A stretch of DNA of 64,000 bases from Shinella zoogloeoides (GTDB lineage: Bacteria > Pseudomonadota > Alphaproteobacteria > Rhizobiales > Rhizobiaceae): NCBI RefSeq assembly GCF_003574625.1, contig NZ_QNUJ01000011.1:124001-188000 (forward strand), read 5' to 3'. The position numbers and the translations under genes were made by a program. The notes under the pieces were generated by a model that was not told the origin of the DNA, searched no databases, and was given only the letters and a program-made list of their open reading frames with translations. Position 1 is the first letter of the stretch; each line of letters opens with the position of its first letter. Positions 44,937 to 53,910 of this stretch are shown in pieces.

Positions 44937-46217
44937 TCAGACTTCCAGGCCGGACGAGGCTGCGGGCGCGGCGGTGGAGATCACCCGGTTCCGGCCGGCA
45001 TTCTTGGCGGCATAGAGCCGCGCATCGGCCGCCGAGAGAAGGGCGTTCAGCGTGGTGCCGTCGCTGTAGCTGTTGGCGACGCCGATGCTGACCGTCACGG
45101 ATATGCCGTCCGGCCGGCGGACCTCGTCCTCCACCATGCGGCGCAGGGCCTCGGCACGGTCCGTCCCGACATCCGGCGTGATGTCCTCCGACAGGATGAC
45201 GAATTCCTCGCCGCCGAAGCGGAAGACCTTGTCATTGCCGCGCATCGCCCGCTGCAGGCAGGTGGCGACGGTCTTCAGCACCTCGTCGCCGGCAAGATGG
45301 CCGAACCGGTCGTTGACGTCCTTGAAGTGGTCGGCGTCGATGATCATCAGCGCCATCGGCTTGCCGGCCGCCAGCATGGCGGAAAGCAGGCGGGGCGCCT
45401 CGAATTCCAGCCGGCTGCGGTCGTAGACGCCGGTCAGCGCATCGCGGCCCGAGCGGTCGAGCAGGTCCTCGTAGCGCTCGCGGAAGGTCAGGTCGGCAAA
45501 GATGTCGGAAATCGGCCGCGGCGAGACCGGAATGGCCGAGATGCGCGAATAATGCAGATAGACCGTCATCATGACCGCATAGGCGCAGGCCGCCATCATC
45601 TTGGCGATCCAGCCGCCCCAGAACACCTCGATCGGCGCGTTATTGAGGAAATGCAGCGCCCCGTAGAAGCCCACCTGGTCGAATGTCAGCACGATGACGC
45701 CGGACACGAAGAAGCGCGTGGCCGTGCTCTTCTTGAACACTCGCCCCAGCCGCTCGTAGAGCAGGATGATGCCGAGCGAATCGAGATAGAGCAGCGTCGT
45801 GCCAAGTAGCATCAGCCAGCCCATCTCGTCGATGAAGGCAAGGTCGGCGACGCGGCCGGGCACCGCCCCCACCGTCTGGTGATGGCGCAGGAAGAAGCCG
45901 AGACCGACAGTCAGGAAGTTGCCGGCGAGCAGGCCGTAGATCGGCGCGCGCACGACCGCCGCGTCCTCCTTCACGTAAAGAAGGAGGATCATCATCAGCT
46001 TGCCGGAGAAGAGAACCGAGGATCCGGGCGAGATGACGCCGAAGGGCAGTTCGATATAGAAGACCGCCGCAAGATAGGTCTCGAGGAAGTGCATCACCCC
46101 GAGTGCCGCGACGAAGACGCCGATGCCGATCTGGTGGCGCAGGTGCAGAAGGCCCACCATGAAGACGAAATAAAACCCGGCCTCGATGAGAAGCAGGATC
46201 AGGTTTTCAGTTCCCAT
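44937..46217 (-). CDS. Membrane-bound diguanylate cyclase
   Basis: This enzyme makes cyclic di-GMP. The N-terminal half (residues about 5-235) has seven or so hydrophobic helices forming an uncharacterised sensor, with HFLETYLAAVFYIELPFG in the second. The GGDEF domain (about 255-415) carries RFGGEEFVIL, an active GGEEF. The RGND motif five residues before it is a full inhibitory I-site, so product feedback is expected. The start at 46217 (MGTENLILLLIEAG) gives 426 residues. It is single in the operon and no EAL domain follows. Confidence 0.92.
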   Translation of the reverse strand: MGTENLILLLIEAGFYFVFMVGLLHLRHQIGIGVFVAALGVMHFLETYLAAVFYIELPFGVISPGSSVLFSGKLMMILLLYVKEDAAVVRAPIYGLLAGNFLTVGLGFFLRHHQTVGAVPGRVADLAFIDEMGWLMLLGTTLLYLDSLGIILLYERLGRVFKKSTATRFFVSGVIVLTFDQVGFYGALHFLNNAPIEVFWGGWIAKMMAACAYAVMMTVYLHYSRISAIPVSPRPISDIFADLTFRERYEDLLDRSGRDALTGVYDRSRLEFEAPRLLSAMLAAGKPMALMIIDADHFKDVNDRFGHLAGDEVLKTVATCLQRAMRGNDKVFRFGGEEFVILSEDITPDVGTDRAEALRRMVEDEVRRPDGISVTVSIGVANSYSDGTTLNALLSAADARLYAAKNAGRNRVISTAAPAASSGLEV

Positions 46218-46361
46218 GGGCAATCCGCAGATTTTCGACTTTCCCCGCCAGTATAGCGGGAGAGTCACAACAAGTCGTTTCCTGCGGATACAGGCAATCG
46301 CGCCGGTTCTCCAGCGCGTTCGCGTCATTTTGTATGATTTATTTGCGACTGTCCGCCCGGA

Positions 46362-46676
46362 TCAGACCGGCCGGCTCTCCTCGCCATCGCTGAAAAGCGA
46401 GGAACCATGCTGGTCGGCGATCTGCCTTGCCTTGCGGAAGGTCGAGGCGACCGTATCGTCCCGCGAGGAAAACAGGTCGGCGCGGATGAAGGTGCGCACC
46501 AGCACGCGCTCGCCATCCTGCTTTTCTATGCGGCCGGCAAGACGGAACTGGCCGCCCTCCGCGATGGGGGCCGCGACGAGGAGAAGGTCGTTATAGGCCT
46601 CGGTTTCCTCGGCGACCTTCGCCGGAGTAGCCGAGTCGCCGCCGCGACCGAAGAGTTTTGAAAAGAACGATGCCAT
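46362..46676 (-). CDS. HlyU-family protein
   Basis: A 104-residue cytoplasmic protein of the HlyU family, first described as a regulator in Vibrio. It contains KLFGRGGDSATPAKVAEETE, YNDLLLVAAPIAEGGQFRLAG, and DLFSSRDDTVASTFRKARQIADQHG. No DNA-binding helix-turn-helix is evident, so the regulatory role is not certain in rhizobia. The ATG at 46676 ends a 64-bp gap from threonine ammonia-lyase; same strand. Confidence 0.85.
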   Translation of the reverse strand: MASFFSKLFGRGGDSATPAKVAEETEAYNDLLLVAAPIAEGGQFRLAGRIEKQDGERVLVRTFIRADLFSSRDDTVASTFRKARQIADQHGSSLFSDGEESRPV

Positions 46677-46740
46677 GGCCGATTGCTAGCACAGGCGGAA
46701 GCGCGCTCCAAGAGGAACGCGCCGCCGGCTCCCGTGTCCC

Positions 46741-48003
46741 TTAGATGATGAGGTTTGCGAGAATCTCGTTCTCGGTGATGTCCTGGTAGCGCATGCCCGC
46801 AGTATCGAACGCCTTGCGCAGCGCGACGAAGTTCTCCGGCGCCTTTGTCTCGATGCCGATAAGGATCGAGCCGAAGTTGCGGGCGGACTTCTTGAGGTAC
46901 TCGAAGCGGGCGATGTCGTCGTGCGGGCCGAGCAGGTTGAGGAAGTCGCGCAGCGCGCCCGGACGCTGGGCAAGGCGCAGGATGAAGTATTTCTTCAGCC
47001 CCGCATGGCGCATGGCGCGCTCCTTGACGTCCGGCAGGCGCTCGAAGTCGAAATTGCCGCCGGAGACGACGGCGACGACCGTCTTGCCCGCCAGCGCCTC
47101 GCGGCCGAGCGCCTCCAGAGCCGTCAGCGAAAGCGCGCCGGCCGGCTCCAGCACCACGCCCTCGACATTCAGCATGTCGATCATCGTCACGCAGATCGCG
47201 TTTTCCGAAAGCAGCATGACCTGGTCGGCGGAGAAGCGGCTGAGCGCGGCGAAATTGAGCGCGCCGATCTGCCCGACCGCGGCGCCATCGACGAAATTGT
47301 CCACCTGGTCGAGCGTCACCACCGTGCCGCTTTCGAGGCTCCGCTTGAGGCTCGGCGCGCCGGCCGGCTCGCAGAAGACGAAGCTCGACGGGCCGATCGT
47401 GCCTTCGAGATAGCCGGTGACGCCCGAGGCGAGGCCGCCGCCGCCGACCGGCAGGGCGACAATATCCGGCAGCTTGCCCTCGCCGAGCTGGGCGAGGATT
47501 TCCGCCGCCACGGTCGCCTGCCCCTCGATGATGTCCGCATGGTCGAAGGGCGGCACCATCTGCGCGCCGGTCGCCTCCGCATGGTCACGGGCGGCCTTGT
47601 AGCACTGGTCGAAGAAGTCGCCGACCAGCCTGATCGTCACGAACTCGCCGCCGAAGATGCGCGTCTTGTCGATCTTCTGCTGCGGCGTCGTCACCGGCAT
47701 GAAGACCACGCCCGGCACGCCGAAATGCTTGCAGACGAAGGCGAAGCCCTGCGCGTGGTTGCCGGCCGAGGCGCAGACGAAGCTGCGCGCGCCGTCCGGC
47801 TTCGCCAGGACCTTGCGGAAGAAGTTGAACGCGCCCCGAATCTTGTAGGAGCGCACCGGCGAGAGGTCCTCGCGTTTCAGGTAGATCTCCGCGCCGTAGC
47901 GGGCGGAAAGATGCTCGTTGAGCTGGAGCGGTGTTTCGGGAAAGAGCCCGCGCAAAGCTTCGCAGGCTGCGTCGACGTCCGGTTTCATGCCGTTCGATGC
48001 CAT
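46741..48003 (-). CDS. ilvA: Threonine ammonia-lyase
   Basis: This PLP enzyme deaminates threonine to 2-oxobutanoate, the first isoleucine-specific step. The PLP lysine is in SYKIRGAFNFF, the asparagine loop is SAGNHAQGFAF, the Gly loop is PVGGGGLASG, and a C-terminal ACT-like domain (about 335-420, FILRLAQRPGALRDFLNLLG) gives allosteric control. The start at 48003 (MASNGMKPDVD) gives 420 residues; ATG at 47988 is an alternative. Single gene, divergent from trkH. Confidence 0.94.
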   Translation of the reverse strand: MASNGMKPDVDAACEALRGLFPETPLQLNEHLSARYGAEIYLKREDLSPVRSYKIRGAFNFFRKVLAKPDGARSFVCASAGNHAQGFAFVCKHFGVPGVVFMPVTTPQQKIDKTRIFGGEFVTIRLVGDFFDQCYKAARDHAEATGAQMVPPFDHADIIEGQATVAAEILAQLGEGKLPDIVALPVGGGGLASGVTGYLEGTIGPSSFVFCEPAGAPSLKRSLESGTVVTLDQVDNFVDGAAVGQIGALNFAALSRFSADQVMLLSENAICVTMIDMLNVEGVVLEPAGALSLTALEALGREALAGKTVVAVVSGGNFDFERLPDVKERAMRHAGLKKYFILRLAQRPGALRDFLNLLGPHDDIARFEYLKKSARNFGSILIGIETKAPENFVALRKAFDTAGMRYQDITENEILANLII

Positions 48004-48183
48004 CCTTGAGTTTGGACAATGCAAAGGCTATAGCATCGTGCAGAAGAGTGGACAGCGGTTTTCAGCAAAAAACGACGCGGAAAACAAAAAGTTGCCTATC
48101 GCAGCGACGGGCACGGCCCGCCCCGGCCGCGCGGCCTTTCGAGACCAGACCTTGAGCCCAGCCGGCATGCAGGACGACCACCG

Positions 48184-49638
48184 TTGAACGCCACGATTTT
48201 CCGGTCCGCCATCCATATCGCAGCCATCAGCGGCATATACCTTTCCGTGGCGATGCTGATTCCGGCCTTCATCGACATCTATTACGGCCATCGGGACTGG
48301 GAGATCTTCCTGCTTTCGGCCTTCATGACGGGCGGCCTGTCGCTGGCGACGGCGGCGGCGACCCGCGCCGGCCCGCCGCCCTTCAACAAGCGCATGGGCT
48401 TCCTCGTCGTCAACATGCTGTGGATCTCGGGCTGCTTCATCGGCGCGATCCCGCTGTGGCTTTCCTCGATGAAGCTGACCTTCGCGCAGGCCCTCTTCGA
48501 ATCGGTCTCGGCGATCAGCACGACCGGCTCCACCGTCATCGTCGGCCTCGACAACGCCCCGCCCGGCATCCTCATGTGGCGCTCGCTGCTGCACTGGCTC
48601 GGCGGCGTCGGGATCCTGGCGCTCGGCCTCTTCATCATGCCGTATCTGCGCGTCGGCGGCATGTCCTTCTTCAAGCTCGAATCGTCCGACACCGCCGACA
48701 AGCCCTTCGCCCGCATCGCCAGCTACACCCGCGCCTTCCTCGCCATCTATGTGGCAATCACCATCATCTGCGCCGTCACCTATGCGGCGCTCGGCATGAG
48801 CCGCTTCGACGCGGTGAACCACGCCATGTCGACGGTCGCGACAGGCGGGCTTTCGACTCACGACGCCTCCTTCGGCTACTACAAGAGCCTGCCGCTGCTG
48901 TGGGCCGGCACCTTCTTCATGACGCTGAGCAGCCTGCCCTTCTCGGTGCTGATCCTCTTCGTCGTGCGCCAGCGGCTCGATGCCTGGCGTGACCCGCAGA
49001 TCCGCGTCTTCCTCGGCTATCTCGTGCTCTTCTCCGTCGCGGCCAGCATCTATCTGCGCCTGCAGAACGGAGTCAATTTCCACGAGGCGCTGGCCCATTC
49101 CTTCTTCACCGTCTCCTCGATCATCTCGACGACGGGCTTTGCCAGCGACGACTATACGAGATGGGGCCACTTCATCGTGGCGCTCGCCTTCGTCGCCACC
49201 TTCCTCGGCGGCTGTTCGGGCTCGACGGCGGGCGGCCTCAAGGCCTACCGCCTCATCATCCTCTTCAACTCCATCCGCACCGGTCTCTACCGCCTCATCT
49301 ATCCCGACGGCATCCATGCCGTGCGCTACGGCTCGATGACGGTCGATGCCGACCTACAGCGCAACGTCTTCCTGTTCTTCATCACCTATGTCGCGATCTC
49401 CGCCATCGGGGCGATCCTGCTCGGCCTGATGGGCTACGACGTTCTGACCGCCGTCTCGGCGGCGGCGACCTCGCTTTCCAACGTGGGGCCGGGCGTCACC
49501 CCGGAGATCGGCCCCGCCGGCTCCTTCACGGTGTTCCACGACGCGGCGCTCTACGTGCTCTCCTTCCTCATGCTGCTCGGGCGTCTCGAAATCCTCACCG
49601 TGCTGGTCATCCTGACGCCGCTCTTCTGGAAGAGCTGA
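48184..49638 (+). CDS. trkH: TrkH/KtrB-type potassium transporter
   Basis: The potassium-translocating subunit of a Trk/Ktr system. The four pore loops are visible: SAISTTGSTV, MSTVATGGLSTH, SSIISTTGFASDD and ATSLSNVGPGV, each with the key Gly. About ten helices in 484 residues. The start is a TTG at 48184 with AGGACGA upstream. No trkA is adjacent. Divergent from ilvA across about 180 bp. Confidence 0.93.
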   Translation: MNATIFRSAIHIAAISGIYLSVAMLIPAFIDIYYGHRDWEIFLLSAFMTGGLSLATAAATRAGPPPFNKRMGFLVVNMLWISGCFIGAIPLWLSSMKLTFAQALFESVSAISTTGSTVIVGLDNAPPGILMWRSLLHWLGGVGILALGLFIMPYLRVGGMSFFKLESSDTADKPFARIASYTRAFLAIYVAITIICAVTYAALGMSRFDAVNHAMSTVATGGLSTHDASFGYYKSLPLLWAGTFFMTLSSLPFSVLILFVVRQRLDAWRDPQIRVFLGYLVLFSVAASIYLRLQNGVNFHEALAHSFFTVSSIISTTGFASDDYTRWGHFIVALAFVATFLGGCSGSTAGGLKAYRLIILFNSIRTGLYRLIYPDGIHAVRYGSMTVDADLQRNVFLFFITYVAISAIGAILLGLMGYDVLTAVSAAATSLSNVGPGVTPEIGPAGSFTVFHDAALYVLSFLMLLGRLEILTVLVILTPLFWKS

Positions 49639-49725
49639 CGAGAGCCCCGGACAAAGCGCCGGCCATCCTTGACTGTTGCCGCGCTTCTTCGCATCCTGCC
49701 CGCAATCCGGCTGGAGGAAGACTGA

Positions 49726-50304
49726 ATGTCCGTGTGGAAGTCCCTGATGCGTTTGACCTTTGTCGCCGCGCTCGCGCCGACGCTCGCGCTTGCCGGCCCC
49801 CTCGCGGACGCCGCGAACAAGGCGGAGGAACAGGCCGCCGCCGGCGACACGGTCGGCGCGCACAACACGATCCGCGACGCCTATGGCGCCTTCGCCGCGA
49901 CGCTCCCCTTCTCCATCGGCAAGGCGATCTTCGTCGCCGCGCCGCCGCAGGGCTATGGCATGTATACCACCCGGCCCGATTCCAGCTTCAAGGCGGGCGA
50001 GGCGCTGATCTCCTATGTCGAGCCGGTCGGCCTCACCTGGCGCGCCGCCGATGGCGGCCTCCTGGAATCGCATTTCACCGTCGACCTCGAACTGCTCGAT
50101 CCCAAAGGGACGAAACTTGCCGAGCAGAAGGCCTTCGGCTCCTTCGACTTCAAGGGCAGCGTGCGCAACCAGGAGGTCTTCGCCAAGCTGACGCTCAATC
50201 TCACGAGCCCGCCGGCCGGCGACTACGTGCTGCGCTACCGCTTCCGCGACAGCGCCAGCGGCGCGGTCGCCATCAGCGAGCAACCCTTCAAGATCGTGCC
50301 CTGA
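49726..50304 (+). CDS. Exported hypothetical protein
   Basis: A 192-residue protein with a signal peptide (RLTFVAALAPTLALAGPLAD). The mature part has ATLPFSIGKAIFVAAPPQGYGMYTTRP and a repeated beta-sandwich pattern ending DYVLRYRFRDSASGAVAISEQPF. It looks like a small periplasmic immunoglobulin-like fold, but I know no family. GGAGGAAGACTGA precedes the ATG. It stands alone between trkH and the phosphate operon. Confidence 0.8.
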   Translation: MSVWKSLMRLTFVAALAPTLALAGPLADAANKAEEQAAAGDTVGAHNTIRDAYGAFAATLPFSIGKAIFVAAPPQGYGMYTTRPDSSFKAGEALISYVEPVGLTWRAADGGLLESHFTVDLELLDPKGTKLAEQKAFGSFDFKGSVRNQEVFAKLTLNLTSPPAGDYVLRYRFRDSASGAVAISEQPFKIVP

Positions 50305-50388
50305 GCGGGTGCGCGTCCCGTTTACCGCAGTGCAAGAGAAATTGTGACAAGGCCGAATCAACGCTTTCCAGCGCGTTGACGGTCAATT

Positions 50389-50406
50389 ATGACAGCCGCA
50401 TGACAA
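50389..50406. promoter_or_regulatory. Pho box, reverse-oriented, in the DUF47-pit promoter
   Basis: ATGACAGCCGCATGACAA is the reverse complement of two CTGTCAT-like heptamers spaced 11 bp, the PhoB recognition pattern. It overlaps the space downstream of a TTGACG -35-like hexamer (50376-50381). In S. meliloti the orfA-pit operon is repressed by PhoB under phosphate limitation, and this placement fits such repression. Confidence 0.65.
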
Positions 50407-50429
50407 CCCCAGCCATGTAAGGGGCATCC

Positions 50430-51074
50430 ATGCTTTCGCTGTTTCGCAAACTCATGCCGCGCGAAGACCGTTTCTTCGATCTCTTCGAGCAGCATTCCCG
50501 CACTGTCGTCGGCGCCGCCGAATCGCTCCGCACGCTGCTTGCCGGCGGCCCGGACATGGAAAAGCACTGCGACCGGATCGTCGAACTGGAAAACCAGGCC
50601 GACGAGATCACCCATGAGGTCCTGCAGGCCGTGCGCCGCAGCTTCATCACGCCCTTCGACCGCGGCGACATCAAGGACCTGATCCAGTCGATGGACGACG
50701 CCATCGACATGATGCACAAGACGGTCAAGACCATCCGCCTCTACGAGCAGACGAGCTTCCAGCCCGGCATGCAGGAAATGGGCGAGACCGTCGTCAAGGC
50801 CGCCCATCTCATCGCCGAGGCGATCCCGCTGCTCGACAAGATCGGCGTGCATGCCGGCCGCCTCGGCACCATCGCGGAAGAGATCACCCGCGTCGAGGGC
50901 CGCTCCGACGAATTGCACGACCGCGGCCTGAAGGACCTCTTCAGGGAATTCGGCAAGACCGATCCGATGGCCTATATCATCGGCAGCGAGATCTACGGGG
51001 AACTCGAGAAGGTCGTCGACCGCTTCGAGGACGTCGCCAATGAAATCAGCGGTATCGTGATCGAGAACGTCTGA
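50430..51074 (+). CDS. DUF47 / PhoU-like accessory protein of Pit
   Basis: A 214-residue all-helical protein of the PhoU-like DUF47 family. In S. meliloti it is orfA, cotranscribed with pit and needed for regulation of phosphate uptake. Features are RFFDLFEQHSRTVVGAAESL at the N-terminus, DEITHEVLQAVRRSFITPFDRGDI, and the closing GELEKVVDRFEDVANEISGIVIENV. The ATG follows AAGGGG. It overlaps the pit start by one base, so translation is coupled. Confidence 0.93.
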   Translation: MLSLFRKLMPREDRFFDLFEQHSRTVVGAAESLRTLLAGGPDMEKHCDRIVELENQADEITHEVLQAVRRSFITPFDRGDIKDLIQSMDDAIDMMHKTVKTIRLYEQTSFQPGMQEMGETVVKAAHLIAEAIPLLDKIGVHAGRLGTIAEEITRVEGRSDELHDRGLKDLFREFGKTDPMAYIIGSEIYGELEKVVDRFEDVANEISGIVIENV

Positions 51075-52081
51075 TGGACGCCACGCTCGCCCTTCCGCTG
51101 CTGGTCGGCCTCGTCGGCATCGCGCTCGTCTTCGACTTCCTGAACGGCCTGCACGACGCGGCGAATTCCATCGCCACGATCGTCTCCACCCGCGTGCTGC
51201 GCCCGCAATACGCCGTCCTGTGGGCGGCCTTCTTCAACTTCATCGCCTTCCTGTTCTTCGGCCTGCATGTCGCCGAGACGCTGGGCAAGGGCATCATCGA
51301 TCCCTCCATCGTCAGCCCGCTGGTCATCTTCTCGGCGCTGATGGGAGCGATCATCTGGAACGTCGTCACCTGGGTCTTCGGCATCCCGTCGAGCTCCTCG
51401 CATGCGCTGATCGGCGGCCTCGTCGGCGCGGGCCTCGCCAAGACCGGCTTCGACGCCGTCGTGTGGAGCGGCCTCATCAAGACGGCGAGCGCCATCTTCC
51501 TGTCGCCGGCCATCGGCTTCTTCCTGGCGCTGATCCTCATCCTGATCGTCTCGTGGATCTTCGTGCGCCAGACGCCCTTTGCCGTCGACCGCACCTTCCG
51601 CGTCATGCAGTTCCTGTCCGCCTCGCTCTATTCGCTCGGCCACGGCGGCAACGACGCGCAGAAGACCATGGGCATCATCGCCGTACTGCTCTATTCGCAG
51701 GGCTATCTCGGCGGCGACTTCTACGTGCCCTTCTGGGTGGTGATCACCTGCCAGTCCGCCATGGCGCTCGGCACGCTGATGGGCGGCTGGCGCATCGTGC
51801 ACACGATGGGCTCGAAGATCACCCGCCTCAACCCGATGCAGGGCTTCTGCGCCGAAACCGGCGGCGCGATCACCCTCTTCGCCGCGACATGGCTCGGCAT
51901 CCCGGTCTCCACGACCCACACGATCACCGGCGCCATCATCGGCGTCGGCGCCGCCCGCCGCGTCTCGGCCGTCCGCTGGGGCATCGCCGGCAACATCGTC
52001 ATCGCCTGGATCGTCACCCTGCCCTCGGCAGCAGCGATCTCGGCGCTGTTCTACTTCGCGGTGAACGCGGTTTCGGGCTGA
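51074..52081 (+). CDS. pit: Low-affinity inorganic phosphate transporter Pit
   Basis: A proton-coupled phosphate permease of the PHO4 family. The duplicated signatures are FDFLNGLHDAANSIATIVSTRV and GHGGNDAQKTMGIIAV, with GIPVSTTHTITGAIIGVGAARR near the end. Around ten helices in 335 residues. It follows DUF47, together forming the orfA-pit operon with a Pho box upstream. Under phosphate limitation it is expected to be down-regulated in favour of Pst/Pho systems. Confidence 0.96.
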   Translation: MDATLALPLLVGLVGIALVFDFLNGLHDAANSIATIVSTRVLRPQYAVLWAAFFNFIAFLFFGLHVAETLGKGIIDPSIVSPLVIFSALMGAIIWNVVTWVFGIPSSSSHALIGGLVGAGLAKTGFDAVVWSGLIKTASAIFLSPAIGFFLALILILIVSWIFVRQTPFAVDRTFRVMQFLSASLYSLGHGGNDAQKTMGIIAVLLYSQGYLGGDFYVPFWVVITCQSAMALGTLMGGWRIVHTMGSKITRLNPMQGFCAETGGAITLFAATWLGIPVSTTHTITGAIIGVGAARRVSAVRWGIAGNIVIAWIVTLPSAAAISALFYFAVNAVSG

Positions 52082-52147
52082 CGGCGAAGAAATGAGGGCT
52101 GTCGCTATCGCGGCAGCCCTGTTTCGATCTATCCCCTGAGCCGCTGC

Positions 52148-52447
52148 TCAGTCGACATAGTTGGCGAATACGCCGAAACCACTGGAAAAGCAGCTGCCGC
52201 CGCTCATCCATGTCGAGCTCTGGCCCGGCCCCACGCGAAGCGTCGCGCTGGCGCCGAGCGCCAATGCCAACCGTGCCTCCACCAGCCTCGAGCCGATATT
52301 GCGTACCGAGCAGCAACTTCCGCACGTCACTTCAACGTCCTTCGCGGCAGTTCCCGCTACTCCACCGAGCACCTGTGCGGACGAGACGGCTGGAAAGACC
52401 AGAGATATTGCAGACACCAGAAGAATTGCAGGCATTTTTCGATGCAT
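52148..52447 (-). CDS. Small secreted cysteine-containing hypothetical protein
   Basis: A 99-residue predicted secreted protein with signal peptide (KMPAILLVSAISLVFPAVSSA). The mature part has TCGSCCSVRNIG and GGSCFSSGFG, four cysteines in total, plus Gly/Ser-rich sequence and no membrane segment. GGAGAGAAAA precedes the ATG. No family recognised. It lies in an AT-richer patch next to another small secreted gene and tRNA-Leu, which suggests a lineage-specific insert. A toxin or effector role would be speculation. Confidence 0.6.
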   Translation of the reverse strand: MHRKMPAILLVSAISLVFPAVSSAQVLGGVAGTAAKDVEVTCGSCCSVRNIGSRLVEARLALALGASATLRVGPGQSSTWMSGGSCFSSGFGVFANYVD

Positions 52448-52456
52448 TTTTCTCTC

Positions 52457-52756
52457 CTATGGTTTGATACAATCGTCATTCTTGAGCCATGCAGCCCGCA
52501 CCGAAGGTCCGTTATTCGTAACATTCCTGTATATTACGGTGGCATAGCCTGAATCGCTGAAGCAGACATCTATGCCGCGCGTGTATTGGCCCCCAATGAC
52601 GGTGAAGTTTCCTTTATCCGTCCTGCACACCTCGTCGTAGATGTTTATGACCCGCGTATCCCCGCTGAAAATGAAACTCCCATCAATGCAAATTGACCCT
52701 GCATGAGCGGTGCCTCCAACAAACATGGCGAGGCAGAATGCAATTTTTGATTTCAT
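52457..52756 (-). CDS. Small secreted cysteine-containing hypothetical protein
   Basis: A 99-residue protein with signal peptide (KSKIAFCLAMFVGGTAHA). The mature part is short, beta-rich, and has four cysteines spread as ICIDG, EVCRTD, DVCFSD and DDCIKP, with the aromatic pattern YATVIYRNV. GGAGGGGGTT precedes the ATG at 52756. Low GC compared with its surroundings. No family recognised. It lies 9 bp upstream of the 52148-52447 gene, so the two are likely one transcript. Confidence 0.6.
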   Translation of the reverse strand: MKSKIAFCLAMFVGGTAHAGSICIDGSFIFSGDTRVINIYDEVCRTDKGNFTVIGGQYTRGIDVCFSDSGYATVIYRNVTNNGPSVRAAWLKNDDCIKP

Positions 52757-52969
52757 AACCCCCTCCATTTCAACATCTTAAAGTTATACTTATTTCAGTT
52801 GCAATTCAATAATAAAGCAACTTTAGAATGCATATTCGTGAATTTTCCCTGCAACCGCCCTTTGAAGGCTGACATCCGCAAGGGAAGCCAACTCGGATAT
52901 GCCTGTAGGAAATGTTTTATGCCTCGCGCTCTTGACTGCTTCGCCCGAGCAATCGAAAACGCGCGGGAA

Positions 52970-53054
52970 GCGGGCGTGGCGAAACTGGTAGACGCAAGGG
53001 ACTTAAAATCCCTCGGCCTTGGCTGTGCGGGTTCGATCCCCGCCGCCCGCACCA
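52970..53054 (+). tRNA. tRNA-Leu (TAA)
   Basis: Acceptor GCGGGCG pairs with CGCCCGC, anticodon loop reads CTTAAAA with anticodon TAA, a long variable arm CTCGGCCTTGGCTGT is present as in leucine tRNAs, T arm is GGTTCGATCCC and CCA is encoded. Length 85 bases. Confidence 0.96.
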
Positions 53055-53079
53055 GCATTCTTCCGGAATCACGGCAAAC

Positions 53080-53120
53080 AAAAAGGGCGCGGCCCCTGAC
53101 GCTGGCCGCACCCTCTTTTT
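53080..53120. terminator. Terminator between tRNA-Leu and wrbA
   Basis: An imperfect stem AAAAAGGGCGCGGCC (53080-53094) / GGCCGCACCCTCTTTTT (53104-53120) with flanking A and T runs, usable in both directions: after tRNA-Leu and after wrbA. Confidence 0.8.
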
Positions 53121-53141
53121 CAGCGACGTTTCAGGAGAACG

Positions 53142-53741
53142 TCAGGCCGAAAGCTTTGCCGCGATCTTGGCGACATGCGCGCCCTGGAAGCGGGCGGCTT
53201 CGAGTTCGACTTCCGAAGGCTGGCGCGAGCCGTCGCCGTCGGTGATCGTCGAGGCGCCGTAGGGCGAGCCGCCCTTGACGGCATCGACGCCCATCTGGCC
53301 CTGGAAGGCATAGGGCAGGCCGACGACGGCAAGGCCGTGGTGCAGCAGCGTGGGGATGAAGCCGAGGATGGTGGATTCCTGGCCGCCGTGCTGGGTCGCC
53401 GAGGAGGTGAAGACCGAGCCGACCTTGCCGACCAGCTTGCCCTGCGCCCACAGGCCGCCCGTCTGGTCCCAGAAATTGCGCATCTGCGAGGCGACCGTAC
53501 CGAAGCGCGTGCCGGCGCCGACGATGATGGCGTCGTAGTTTTCGAGCTCGGCCACGGTGGCGATCTCGGCCTTCTGGTCCATCTTGTAGTAGGAAGCCTT
53601 GGCAACCTCTTCCGGAACCAGTTCCGGAACGCGCTTGACGGTCACGTCGGCACCGGCCGACTTCGCGCCTTCTGCCGCAGCATAGGCCATGGCTTCGATG
53701 TGCCCGTAGGCCGAATAGTAAAGAACCAGAACTTTCGCCAT
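53142..53741 (-). CDS. wrbA: NAD(P)H:quinone oxidoreductase WrbA
   Basis: A flavodoxin-like FMN protein that reduces quinones by two electrons, giving oxidative-stress protection. Landmarks are [18 protein letters not shown] (FMN phosphate loop), [42 protein letters not shown] and [15 protein letters not shown]. At 199 residues it is the standard length. The ATG at 53741 follows CAGGAGACGACG. It is divergent from the molybdopterin-binding gene. Confidence 0.96.
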   Translation of the reverse strand: MAKVLVLYYSAYGHIEAMAYAAAEGAKSAGADVTVKRVPELVPEEVAKASYYKMDQKAEIATVAELENYDAIIVGAGTRFGTVASQMRNFWDQTGGLWAQGKLVGKVGSVFTSSATQHGGQESTILGFIPTLLHHGLAVVGLPYAFQGQMGVDAVKGGSPYGASTITDGDGSRQPSEVELEAARFQGAHVAKIAAKLSA

Positions 53742-53910
53742 CGTCGTCTCCTGTCTTGCGATGCCTTTCCGCTTGATCGCGGCGTCGGCTTGGATGTAGC
53801 ACTTCAAGGTGGCGGCCACCCAGAAGCTGCCCGGTCGACAGACTGTTCACCCTCCATTGACAATGCCGCCGCATCGGTCGGCAATATTGTCCGAAGTCCA
53901 GAGAGCGCCC

